15,370 bases of DNA from Parachlamydia sp. Lineage in GTDB: Bacteria > Chlamydiota > Chlamydiia > Chlamydiales > Parachlamydiaceae. Shown here in pieces: positions 1 through 7,099 of this stretch. Each line of letters begins with the position of its first letter. The first letter of the stretch is position 1. The notes under the pieces were generated by a model. The model searched no databases. It was not told the DNA's origin and saw only the letters and a list, made by a program, of their open reading frames with translations. The DNA lies in the NCBI GenBank assembly GCA_021298935.1, contig JAJTHR010000070.1, positions 1-15,370 on the forward strand, given 5' to 3'. A program made the position numbers and the translations under genes.

Positions 1-1
1 A

Positions 2-583
2 CGTAAGAGGTTTGGATTGCGCCTAAATTTAATTGCAGGGATTTACAATCGAGATAATGTGGGTAAATGAAATGGGTTACGCAAGATGTCTATTATTTAG
101 ACGAAAATGGATCGCTCACTTTACGTTGGATTGGGTCCAGAAAAAATTTATGATCTTAGTAAATTCAATAATCCTATATTTTCCATTGACCATAAAATTT
201 CTAAATTTTTTTCATCATTCCAACAGAAAATTAAATTTTCGGAGATTAAATTAAATGTTAACCCACAGCTTTCCATTCATTTTACTTACAAAAAATATTG
301 GAAATGGGGGTTAACTCAAGGGGAATTTATTCGCAACATTAACTTTAGTGATTTCATCATGCAAAAGATAAATTTTCAAGATGTTACTATCTCCGCTTAT
401 CAATGACAAATCAATTTAAGCGAAGCGAATCTGCATCAAATTGGTGAAGGCAAATCAGAAGATTTGAAAAATAAAGACTCCAAGTCGATCGATAAGGATG
501 ACGATGAGGACGACCTATATGTAGAAGAAGAGGACTTTGAAGAAGCCTCCCCTTCCAGTAAAAAAATCCCTGCTAAAGGGTAA
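2..583 (+). pseudogene. Decayed reading frame of unknown family with acidic C-terminal tail
   Basis: One reading frame (codons starting at 107, 110 and so on) encodes about 99 residues, meets TGA at 404-406, and continues in the same frame to TAA at 581-583. The continuation has a highly acidic stretch (KDDDEDDL, then VEEEDFEE) and a short basic end. Upstream, the same frame from position 2 reads RKRFGLRLNLIAGIYNRDN before a TGA at 68-70 and a TAG at 98-100, and part of the gap (about 33-110) is open in the next frame. This looks like the 3' part of a larger gene that enters from the left and has acquired stops and a frameshift. I do not recognise the family. The continuous acidic tail and the hairpin directly after its stop argue that 581-583 was the original end. 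A short intact gene at 107-406 is the alternative. Confidence 0.4.
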
Positions 584-588
584 TTTCT

Positions 589-613
589 AGGAGTCCCGCC
601 ATGCGGGACTCCT
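589..613 (+). terminator. Perfect 11-bp hairpin between decayed ORF and trmL
   Basis: AGGAGTCCCGC at 589-599 pairs perfectly with GCGGGACTCCT at 603-613 across a 3-base loop, 6 bases after the TAA at 581-583. The following tract (CTCCTTCTT) is pyrimidine-rich but poor in T, so as an intrinsic terminator it is imperfect. It ends only 9 bases before the trmL start codon. It may therefore also affect ribosome access to trmL in read-through transcripts. Confidence 0.55.
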
Positions 614-622
614 CTCCTTCTT

Positions 623-1069
623 ATGAAAATAATCCTCTATCAGCCTCAAATTCCCCAAAATGCCGGTAACATCGTAAGAACCTGTGCTGTCACCGGTTCC
701 GATCTAATCATGGTTCGCCCCTTAGGATTCAACCCGACGGACCGCCACTTAAAACGTGCCGGACTTGACTACTGGGAAGGAGTCAATGTCAGCTTTATTG
801 ACGATCTTGAATCCTATCTTGATCACCATGCCGGAACTTTTTATTTTTTTTCCAGCAAAGCAACTAAGCTTTACACAGAGGTCAAGTACGATCCCTCCTC
901 ACTCCTTATATTTGGTTCAGAGACCACTGGTCTGCCCTCCAAGTTCCATGAAAAATGGAATCCTCATTTAGTGACCCTCCCAATGAAAAAAGGGGCCAGG
1001 TGCCTCAATTTAGCCACTTCTGCTGGCATTGCCCTCTATGAAGCCTGGCGTCAAAAAAGTTTTTATTAA
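623..1069 (+). CDS. trmL: tRNA (cytidine/uridine-34-2'-O)-methyltransferase TrmL
   Basis: This is a SPOUT-class methyltransferase. In the known family it uses S-adenosylmethionine to 2'-O-methylate the wobble nucleotide of tRNA-Leu isoacceptors in the cytoplasm. The 148-residue protein is close to the usual 150-160 and aligns end to end with E. coli TrmL (YibK). Visible motifs are the N-terminal substrate-binding segment IPQNAGNIVRTC (10-21), RAGLDYWE (45-52), FGSETTGLP (97-105), and the knotted C-terminal region RCLNLATSAGIALYEAWRQ (126-144). The ATG at 623 is supported by homology to the family N-terminus. There is no Shine-Dalgarno sequence, because the 9 bases before it follow a strong hairpin. 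It appears to be a single gene. The 134 bp after it are AT-rich and hold the upstream region of the next gene. Confidence 0.95.
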   Translation: MKIILYQPQIPQNAGNIVRTCAVTGSDLIMVRPLGFNPTDRHLKRAGLDYWEGVNVSFIDDLESYLDHHAGTFYFFSSKATKLYTEVKYDPSSLLIFGSETTGLPSKFHEKWNPHLVTLPMKKGARCLNLATSAGIALYEAWRQKSFY

Positions 1070-1203
1070 ATTAAATTTGGTCACTTTTTTTAGCCAAAAT
1101 AGGTTTTTGGCCCGCAAATCGTATCATTAAATTATAATTAATTAAAATATATAATTGTTTATAATTAAAGTATTGAGTTATTAATTAAAACAAAGGATTA
1201 TAA

Positions 1204-2916
1204 ATGGAACCAACAAGAGATATTATTCCACAGTATATTCAACAAAATCCCCCTATTAAAGAATCGCAAAATACTGACTTAGTTGATGCACTAGAACAAA
1301 GCACCACTTTATTTCATAGTTGCATTGAAAATGATCTAATGGAGTCCACACAAAATGCCTCGAACACAATAATGACAGGCCAAACAATTTTGAATCATAT
1401 GAATACACTTCACACTACCACTTTAGCTTTAAAGGATATTTATCGAACTGTTCGTGATGAAAATACTAATCTTGTCACGACAGGATTCACCCTTTTCAGC
1501 GGGATTACTTCGCTCTTGAATGGCCACACTTTCGCAGGATTGGGACTTTCAGCCACCGCTGCACATCAACTCTTGCGTATTTATAATAACCATGGCCTTG
1601 AACCAAGTTCGACTCAAAATTTAATAAAGGATATGCATGCGAGCATTTTGTTAACAAAACAGATGAATGAAAGTCAAAATAACACTGTACTTACAATAGA
1701 GCGTCACGTTCAGGCTGCTCAACTGAATTTAATTGATATCAAAGATAAATTTAATCACATTGAACAGCTGGCAACTGAGGGTCTCGCAAGCGGAGAAGAA
1801 AAAAAGCAACAAGCCATCGGAGCTTACGAAAAAGCAGAGTCAAATTACAATGAAGCGACAGGGCACTTTGATGAATGTCGTCGTAATATGCTTAATTTAA
1901 TGAATATTTCTACAAATATTATTAATGAATTTGAAGAACTTGTCCATTCGCTTCAATCACAAACTCTTGATGAAGAAGCAGTTAGCGAATTAATTTCCAA
2001 ATCACTCGCCCTTTTAAAGAATATGCAAGAGCTCTTGAGCTTGGTTGATTCCACTCAACGTCATTTAAATGAGGGTCTTGATTATCTTGATAATGCCGCA
2101 ACAATAATGTGCGACGCGCAGAAATTGCATCTTGAAGCAGAGCATACCATGCAAATGCACTTTTATACGATACAACATGAGGCGCACCGGGAAAAAGAAG
2201 TGCGTCAGTTAGAGGCAAATTTAAATAAAGCTCAGGAACAGGTCAATGAATACAAAGATGTCGGTGAAGTTCAAAAAAAAGTGATCGAGAATGCTGAAAT
2301 GAAAATAAGACAAGCTGAAGAAAATGAAAATAAAAGGTGGGGTGAAAGAACTCAAATGATTGGCGGAGCAGCTTTATTGGCAGGAGGTATTGTGGGTGGA
2401 GTCGCAGTTGGTGCGCCGGTGGGCTACGTGGCAGCCTCAGTTTTCCACTATGTGCGCCGCATGGAAATTTTTTCTACGCTTGTCAACAACGCCCCTACAA
2501 TTGAATTAGCTGATAATGAAAATTTTAAAGTGACCTATAGTCCCGTTTCTTCTGGTCCCGGGGGATATGTGGCCGGACTTTTCACTAAATTTGTGTATGG
2601 CGTAGAGCGCCCTTCCTATACTGTGGGGACAGCCACCATTCGGGTGGGAGATCAGGTGTTTGAATTTAAATTCAGTAAAAAAACTCAAAGTAAAAATGGA
2701 AAATTAGATGAAAATGACATGCGAATATTGAACGAACTTTTAATGGATAAGCTTGAGCAAAGAAAAGTGAGCCCTCAGGAAGTGATTGATCTTCTTGATT
2801 CATTAAAACAAGTTAAAACTAATCATAATGATTACATCAATCTTATTAATAAAAGTTCCGTTTATTTTCTAGAATTAAGGAGGCGTTGTAAAAAATTAAT
2901 CAAGGAATCAGGGTAG
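1204..2916 (+). CDS. Coiled-coil protein with two hydrophobic segments, candidate secreted effector (Inc-like)
   Basis: I do not recognise a named family. The 570 residues contain two hydrophobic, glycine/alanine-rich stretches: about 90-121 (GFTLFSGITSLLNG onward) and about 385-416 (MIGGAALLAGGIVGGVAVG onward). The second can form a helical hairpin. Between them lies a long charged helical region (about 130-380) rich in Glu, Gln, Lys and Asn with heptad-like leucine spacing, consistent with coiled coil. The C-terminal 150 residues are a mixed, soluble-looking domain. There is no cleavable signal peptide. Known chlamydial inclusion-membrane proteins combine bilobed hydrophobic segments with coiled coils and are secreted by type III. 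That assignment here is inference. The ATG at 1204 has AAAGGA 6 bases upstream. The upstream region is very AT-rich with TATAAT-like hexamers (1133-1138, 1160-1165) but no convincing -35 box. Confidence 0.8.
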   Translation: MEPTRDIIPQYIQQNPPIKESQNTDLVDALEQSTTLFHSCIENDLMESTQNASNTIMTGQTILNHMNTLHTTTLALKDIYRTVRDENTNLVTTGFTLFSGITSLLNGHTFAGLGLSATAAHQLLRIYNNHGLEPSSTQNLIKDMHASILLTKQMNESQNNTVLTIERHVQAAQLNLIDIKDKFNHIEQLATEGLASGEEKKQQAIGAYEKAESNYNEATGHFDECRRNMLNLMNISTNIINEFEELVHSLQSQTLDEEAVSELISKSLALLKNMQELLSLVDSTQRHLNEGLDYLDNAATIMCDAQKLHLEAEHTMQMHFYTIQHEAHREKEVRQLEANLNKAQEQVNEYKDVGEVQKKVIENAEMKIRQAEENENKRWGERTQMIGGAALLAGGIVGGVAVGAPVGYVAASVFHYVRRMEIFSTLVNNAPTIELADNENFKVTYSPVSSGPGGYVAGLFTKFVYGVERPSYTVGTATIRVGDQVFEFKFSKKTQSKNGKLDENDMRILNELLMDKLEQRKVSPQEVIDLLDSLKQVKTNHNDYINLINKSSVYFLELRRRCKKLIKESG

Positions 2917-2972
2917 TGTAAATTTGTTTATGTAAATTCAGTTCGAACAAAAAAAGAATTGAAGAAGTAGTC

Positions 2973-3028
2973 TGAGATCATGATTTCTCTTAATTAACCA
3001 AAACAAAGAGAAAGGTGTCATGATCTCA
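2973..3028 (+). promoter_or_regulatory. Long hairpin that buries the transposase ribosome-binding site and start codon
   Basis: TGAGATCATGA at 2973-2983 is a perfect inverted repeat of TCATGATCTCA at 3018-3028. The next 8 bases inward (TTTCTCTT, 2984-2991) pair perfectly with AAGAGAAA at 3006-3013. The loop is 2992-3005 and there is one 4-base bulge (3014-3017). The right arm contains the AAAGG ribosome-binding site and the ATG at 3020-3022. Any transcript entering from upstream would fold it and hide initiation. This is a known way for insertion sequences to stop read-through transposase expression, but that role here is inferred. Confidence 0.6.
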
Positions 3029-3558
3029 AACAAACTTTTGAATCCCCAAATATTAGAAGCTTTAGCAAATTTGAAGCAAGAAGGACTTATCAGTCTTAAT
3101 CCGATTTTAGAGAAACTCCTTAACGAGCTAATGAAGTTGGAAAGGGAACAAGTAATAGGTACCGGCCATTATGAAAGATCGGATAAGCGAAAAGGATATT
3201 GTAATGGCTATAAGGATGAAACACTTATAACTCGGAGCGGTAAGCTAGAGTTAAAAGTCCCCCAAGCAAGAGGGGTATCATATTATCCTCAATGTTTGGA
3301 ACGTGCACTCTAGCTAGCTGTAGCAGAGATGTACTTTTCCGGGGTATCGACCAGAAGAGTAAGGAAAGTAACTGAAGAACTCTTTGGGTTGGAAATTAGC
3401 TCTACACAAGTATCCAATCTGGCGAGTCTTCTGGATGAGGAGCTTGAGAAATTTAAAAAAAATCATTAGATGAGATAAATGTGATTTATTTAGTTGCCCA
3501 TTATGAAAAAGTAAGACATGAGGGGCAAGTTAGAGATCTTGCTGTTTTAAAAGCGTTA

Positions 3559-3586
3559 GGGATTATACCGCGCGCGGTATAATCCC
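3559..3586. repeat. Perfect 28-bp palindrome at the transposase/repeat junction
   Basis: The 14 bases GGGATTATACCGCG at 3559-3572 are followed immediately by their exact reverse complement at 3573-3586, with no spacer. The left half begins inside the transposase reading frame (GGG ATT of LKALGI), and the right half ends where the MITE-like repeat begins. The alternating CG core is unusual for this AT-rich stretch. It may be a small inverted duplication made when the sequences joined. Confidence 0.7.
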
Positions 3587-3743
3587 ATTTCCCGAAATTA
3601 AAATCATAAATTTGACTTGCGATCACCTTCATCTTTAAAAGATCTCTCCTTGTTGATATTCAAAGATATCAACTTCGAAAAGATCTTTTAAATCTGAAGC
3701 GCTGACAAATCAAATTTATGGTTTTATTTTTGGGAAATGGTAT
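3582..3743. repeat. MITE-like imperfect palindromic repeat, copy 1
   Basis: This is a non-coding element of about 160 bp made of two arms, about 3585-3659 and 3666-3740, that are imperfect reverse complements around a 6-base centre (3660-3665). Each arm carries CCATTTCCC at its outer end, then CATAAATTTGA, then TTAAAAGATCT, and ends in GTTGATAT at the centre. The right arm, read on the minus strand, matches the sequence at 15284-15370 with 2 differences over about 85 bp, so this is a dispersed repeat and not a chance hairpin. Small size, palindromic form and lack of a gene suit a miniature inverted-repeat transposable element. The outer limits are accurate to a few bases only, and no target-site duplication could be fixed. 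It lies where the centre of an IS256 transposase is missing. Confidence 0.8.
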
Positions 3744-4038
3744 AACAAGGAAGGTAAGGCTAAATGAAACAGTTAAAAATTTTAATGGAAAAGCAGAAAG
3801 GTTCTGTAGCTGGTTAGAAAATAACTTTGAAGAGGGGTTGGCATTTTTTAGCTTTCCAAGAAGAATGTGGAAGCAAAATCGTACTGTAAATATGGTAGAA
3901 AATTTAAACAGGGAAATACGCAGACGAACAAATGTAGTAAGGGTATTTTCAAACGAAATACCCTGCTTAAGACTAGTATCAGCGATCCTTGCAGATAAGC
4001 ATGAGGACTTGGTCTGTGGCAAGGCTTACTTAAGTTAA

Positions 4039-4953
4039 TCAGCTAAGCAGTTTTGGCCAACGCTCTTTTAAGTTCGTTGGTTCTTGCATGGGGTTCTCAT
4101 ATAATTTAATTTCCCTTAGAGAATTTTTCCAATTTTCTCCAAAAGTAGCAGGTAATTCTTTTATTTGATTGTGTTCAAGCCTGATCGACATTAAATGCCA
4201 TTCTTTACCAAGTGATGCAGGCAACTCCTTTAGCTCATTATTATTAATAATAAGATGTTGGAGAGGAACGTGCTCAAAGAAAGATGAACTAATTGATTGA
4301 ATATTATTAAAGCAAAGATTAATTACATTTAAGTATTTAGTGTTTTCATCCCAATTTTCCGGTATGCTTTCAATCTGATTACTTTGAAGATTTAAGTGCT
4401 TTAATTTTGGCCAATTTAATTTTTGGGTAAGAGTATTTATTTTATTGTTCAAAAGGTTAACTTTCTCCACTTCTGTAAATAAAAATAATTCTTCAGGAAT
4501 GAGTGTTAGCTTCACGCTTTTAATTTCAATTACTTTGCATTTTTCAAGTTCTGATTTCCAATCTGGTAGACAAGTTCGCAACGCTGTTGCTTGTTTATTA
4601 AGAGAATCAAAATGTTGAATAAAAAACTCTTCTATTTTTTTAAGTTTGAGTTGTTTGAAAGCTGTTATCAAATTCCAATCTTTTTCAACTTGCTGAATGC
4701 AATATATTAATGAAGCGGAGGGGGGGGCTTTTTCAAATCTTTCTTTATTAGGGAGAAAATGTGAAACCCTAGCAATAAGCTTTTTTTTTCCGTCAAGATT
4801 GTCTCTTCCCAATTCTTTATTCAATAATTCAGGGTTTGTTCCAAAAGCCAACCAGTCTTTACATACGAAATTAAATACCGGATCTGTACAACTTTTTGTT
4901 AAAATTTCATTTAAAACATCACTTGGTAGTTGATTAAATGTAACGGATTGCAT
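4039..4953 (-). CDS. F-box and leucine-rich-repeat protein, candidate ubiquitin-ligase adaptor effector
   Basis: The 304-residue protein starts with an F-box (about 5-45: FNQLPSDVLNEILTK, then FNFVCKDWLAF). In eukaryotes this motif binds Skp1 in SCF ubiquitin ligases. A charged helical linker follows (about 70-130). About six leucine-rich repeats fill 135-300 with recurring units such as LKHLNLQSNQIESIPENW, LQHLIINNNELKELPASLG and LREIKLYENPM. Large F-box/LRR families are known in amoeba-associated Chlamydiae, where they are thought to act in the host. That role, and secretion, are inference here, and no signal peptide is present. The ATG at 4953 has TGAGGT about 8 bases upstream. The stop codon directly abuts the stop of the convergent transposase remnant, so the insertion sequence has lost its right end. 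Codons 55-59 contain A9 and codons 76-78 contain C8, unusual runs inside a gene. Confidence 0.88.
   Translation of the reverse strand: MQSVTFNQLPSDVLNEILTKSCTDPVFNFVCKDWLAFGTNPELLNKELGRDNLDGKKKLIARVSHFLPNKERFEKAPPSASLIYCIQQVEKDWNLITAFKQLKLKKIEEFFIQHFDSLNKQATALRTCLPDWKSELEKCKVIEIKSVKLTLIPEELFLFTEVEKVNLLNNKINTLTQKLNWPKLKHLNLQSNQIESIPENWDENTKYLNVINLCFNNIQSISSSFFEHVPLQHLIINNNELKELPASLGKEWHLMSIRLEHNQIKELPATFGENWKNSLREIKLYENPMQEPTNLKERWPKLLS
4720..4789. repeat. Two homopolymer tracts inside the F-box gene (C8 and A9 on the coding strand)
   Basis: The plus strand has eight G at 4720-4727 and nine T at 4781-4789, which read C8 (Ala-Pro-Pro) and A9 (Gly-Lys-Lys-Lys) in the minus-strand gene. They lie after the F-box and before the repeats. 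Slippage in either would detach the F-box from its substrate-binding domain. Confidence 0.75.
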
Positions 4954-5021
4954 TTCTAAACCTCATTAATTATTGTTTCATTTTAAATAATTTATATTTA
5001 AAAATAAAGATAATTAAAATA

Positions 5022-6692
5022 TTAATCCTCAAATTCTGAAGTAGCGACGCGGTAAACAGCCTGAATAAAGGCCTGTTTTGTTTCCTGTTCGCTGCAGATG
5101 GATTCTACCCCTAGCTCCTCGAGTTTTTCATTTTCAATGACGTACTGGGTGCGGGCCAAGATTTTTATGCGGGGATTAATGGAGCGGGCTGCGTCAATGA
5201 TGCTTAATGTTGTAGCAAAATTGGGTACCGTGATAAGCAGCAGCTCAACCTTTTCCAAATGCGCTGTTTCCAAAATGGTTGGATTGGTGGCATCGCCAAA
5301 TACAGCCCTTTGTTTGATATCGCTTAGCAGCGCAATCGTATCGATATTTTGATCAATGACTGTGACCTCAAAGTTTAAATCGCTGAGCGCTTCCTCTAAT
5401 CCTCTGCCAAGAGGGCCAAATCCAACGATAATGGCATGCAGATTGTAAAAAGAGGGAGGAACTAATTCTTCGCATTGGACCGGGGGTTGTGCCTTAATGG
5501 AAGAAATCGAAGTATGCATGAAATTGATTCCACGGAACAATAACGGATTCAGGGCAATTGAAATGAGGGCGCAAGCGACCATGACATCGTACCCTTCATC
5601 AGGCAAAAGATGGAATTTGATGGCCTCCTCTCCTAAGATAAAAGAAAATTCTCCTATCTGGGCTAGGGCAATGGAAATGGTTAAAGCGACCCTCAAAGGA
5701 TAGCGCATCACCCAGACGATCAAAAAGGCAACCAGAGGTTTGATGATTAAAATAATAGTGAGCACGCCAATAAAAAAGAGAAAGTTTTCATAAATGGCTA
5801 TCGGATTGAATATCATCCCGACCGTTAAGAAAAAGATGACAGCAAAGGCATCCTTCATGGGAAGGGAGTTGGCAAGGGCCTGATGGCGCACATGAGTCTG
5901 TCCGATCACCATCCCTGCGATAAAGGCCCCTAAGGCAATCGAGGAGCCAAATATTAAGGCAGAGGAAGTGGCAATAACAAATGTCAGAGCGAGAAGGGTG
6001 AGTGTAAAAAGCTCCTGTGAGCGCGTACGTGCCACTTTGATCAATATGGACGCCACGATCCTTTTTCCAAAGGTAAACATGATAAAGGTTAATATTGCAA
6101 ATTTAATCACGGCCCATAGTACCGCACCACCGAATTGGGCAAGAGAAATAGAGGCCCCCTGGCTCCAGCTGGCCAGCGTAGGGAGCAGGATCAAAACAAG
6201 GACGGTTAATATGTCCTCCACAATCAGCCAGCCAATGGCAACATGACCCTCAAGCGTATCTAATAAACGATTGTCTGAAAGGACGCGCACAAGGACAACC
6301 GTGCTCGCAACTCCGATGGCAAGACCGACAATCAAGCCCACTTCCCACGGCCATCCAATCGCATGGACTAAAATTGTTCCACAAGTCGCTGAAACGAGGG
6401 TCTGGCCAATCGCACCAGGTATTGCTATATTTTTTACGCTGAATAACTCTTCCCATTTTAAGTGAAGCCCGACACCGAATAGCATTAAGACGACACCAAT
6501 TTCCGCCAGCTGCTCTGATAACGCCACGTCTGCGACATAACCCGGCGAATAAGGTCCAATGGCATACCCGGCAAGCAAATAGCCTAATATAGGAGAAAGC
6601 TTGAAACGATTGGAAAGAAAACCCATCAGGCTTGCTAAGGCAAAACCGATCGCAAGAATAAAAAGTATCTTTAAATTATAGGAGATCTCCAT
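5022..6692 (-). CDS. ybaL: YbaL/KefB-type monovalent cation:proton antiporter with RCK domain
   Basis: This is an inner-membrane CPA2-family antiporter or potassium-efflux protein of about 556 residues. It aligns along its length with E. coli YbaL (558). The first 380 residues form about 12 hydrophobic segments with family motifs: GYLLAGYAIGPYSPG, ELAEIGV-type LAEIGVVLMLFGVGL, AIGVASTVVLVRVL, IGWLIVEDILTVLVL and ALGAFIAGMVIGQ. From about residue 415 there is a TrkA-N/RCK nucleotide-binding domain with the dinucleotide motif IIVGFGPLGRGL, then FGDATNPTILETA and ILARTQY. RCK domains of this family sense NAD(H) or nucleotides. I chose the ATG at 6692 (AGG-containing leader 5-10 bases upstream) over an in-frame TTG at 6707 that lacks a ribosome-binding site. 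It is a single gene. A possible -10 (TATACT) lies at 6715-6720 on the minus strand, but no clear -35 box pairs with it. Confidence 0.93.
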   Translation of the reverse strand: MEISYNLKILFILAIGFALASLMGFLSNRFKLSPILGYLLAGYAIGPYSPGYVADVALSEQLAEIGVVLMLFGVGLHLKWEELFSVKNIAIPGAIGQTLVSATCGTILVHAIGWPWEVGLIVGLAIGVASTVVLVRVLSDNRLLDTLEGHVAIGWLIVEDILTVLVLILLPTLASWSQGASISLAQFGGAVLWAVIKFAILTFIMFTFGKRIVASILIKVARTRSQELFTLTLLALTFVIATSSALIFGSSIALGAFIAGMVIGQTHVRHQALANSLPMKDAFAVIFFLTVGMIFNPIAIYENFLFFIGVLTIILIIKPLVAFLIVWVMRYPLRVALTISIALAQIGEFSFILGEEAIKFHLLPDEGYDVMVACALISIALNPLLFRGINFMHTSISSIKAQPPVQCEELVPPSFYNLHAIIVGFGPLGRGLEEALSDLNFEVTVIDQNIDTIALLSDIKQRAVFGDATNPTILETAHLEKVELLLITVPNFATTLSIIDAARSINPRIKILARTQYVIENEKLEELGVESICSEQETKQAFIQAVYRVATSEFED

Positions 6693-6855
6693 CCAGCCTG
6701 CTTTCAATTATTTTAGTATAAAAAGACTATGTCTATCGACTACACAAACAATTCCCGGGCGCTTCTTTACCATGCATTTTTTCAAAGTAGTTTCGATATA
6801 ACCTAAACACAAAGAAAAATCTATCTTTTCGTAAAATGAAATAAAGGACGATTTT

Positions 6856-6877
6856 AAAGAAAAGATTTTACAAAATC
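6856..6877 (-). terminator. Weak candidate terminator after the trxA/DUF2905 operon
   Basis: Read on the minus strand, GATTTT and AAAATC (6877-6872, 6869-6864) form a short stem about 7 bases after the DUF2905 stop codon, followed by TTTTCTTT. The loop is only 2-4 bases and the stem has few GC pairs, so it would be weak. Confidence 0.3.
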
Positions 6878-6884
6878 AACACTT

Positions 6885-7085
6885 CTATCTAAAAAGATAA
6901 AGAAGCAAGGAAACGATGAAGCTGATGAGAAGACAAGTGACAATTGGAAAATAAAATTGATGGTTCTCCCCTTTAACGGCGATATCTCCGGGCAAGCGGC
7001 CTAAAAAGGGAATGCCGCCAGAAAAAACAATGAAAAGGCCCGCAATGACAAAAAGTATTCCTATAATAATGAATAATTTTCCCAT
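6885..7085 (-). CDS. DUF2905 small membrane protein
   Basis: The 66-residue protein has two hydrophobic helices (about 4-25 and 45-65) around a short loop with the family signature RLPGDIAVKG and the FYFPIVTCLLIS segment that opens the second helix. This matches DUF2905, a widespread small inner-membrane family of unknown function that is normally 65-75 residues long, so it appears complete. It begins 14 bases after the trxA stop in the same orientation, so the two are probably co-transcribed. The ATG at 7085 has TAGG about 7 bases upstream. Confidence 0.85.
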   Translation of the reverse strand: MGKLFIIIGILFVIAGLFIVFSGGIPFLGRLPGDIAVKGENHQFYFPIVTCLLISFIVSLLLYLFR

Positions 7086-7099
7086 GGCGAGCCTATGTA

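Larger units (their letters stand above)
3020..4038 (+). pseudogene. IS256-family (Mutator-type) transposase remnant
   Basis: The intact family protein is about 400 residues, and here only the two ends survive. 3020-3310 encodes the N-terminal DNA-binding part (LLNELMKLEREQVIGTGHYE, then GKLELKVPQARG). It hits an amber TAG at 3311-3313, after which the same frame continues with the family signature LAVAEMYFSGVSTRRV. An indel near the A8 run at 3455-3462 moves the homology to another frame (IYLVAHYEKVRHEGQV, 3484 onward). The aspartate usually seen in the DARYEKVR motif reads valine. Homology stops at about 3569 (LKALGI), where a palindrome and a MITE-like repeat lie. It resumes at about 3740 with the C-terminal part (FCSWLENNFEEGLAFFSF, MVENLNREIRRRTNVV, ILADKHEDLVCGKAYLS) to TAA at 4036-4038. 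About 100 or more central residues, including a catalytic acidic residue, are missing, so the copy cannot be autonomous. Confidence 0.9.

Noticed and set aside
404..406. TGA recoding (selenocysteine or read-through) joining 107-406 with the acidic tail
   Set aside because: Other stops and a frame change lie upstream at 68-100, so general decay explains the data better, and no selenocysteine context is visible.
1093..1111. Hairpin GCCAAAA/TTTTGGC after trmL as a terminator
   Set aside because: The stem is only 7 bp and AT-rich with no T run after it on either strand; the T run lies before it.
3455..3469. Programmed frameshift at the A8 run in the transposase
   Set aside because: IS256-family transposases are normally a single frame, and an upstream amber codon plus a missing middle already show that the copy is dead.
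3669..4022. 117-residue minus-strand ORF
   Set aside because: It is antisense to the transposase C-terminal part and the repeat, whose family motifs are clear on the plus strand.
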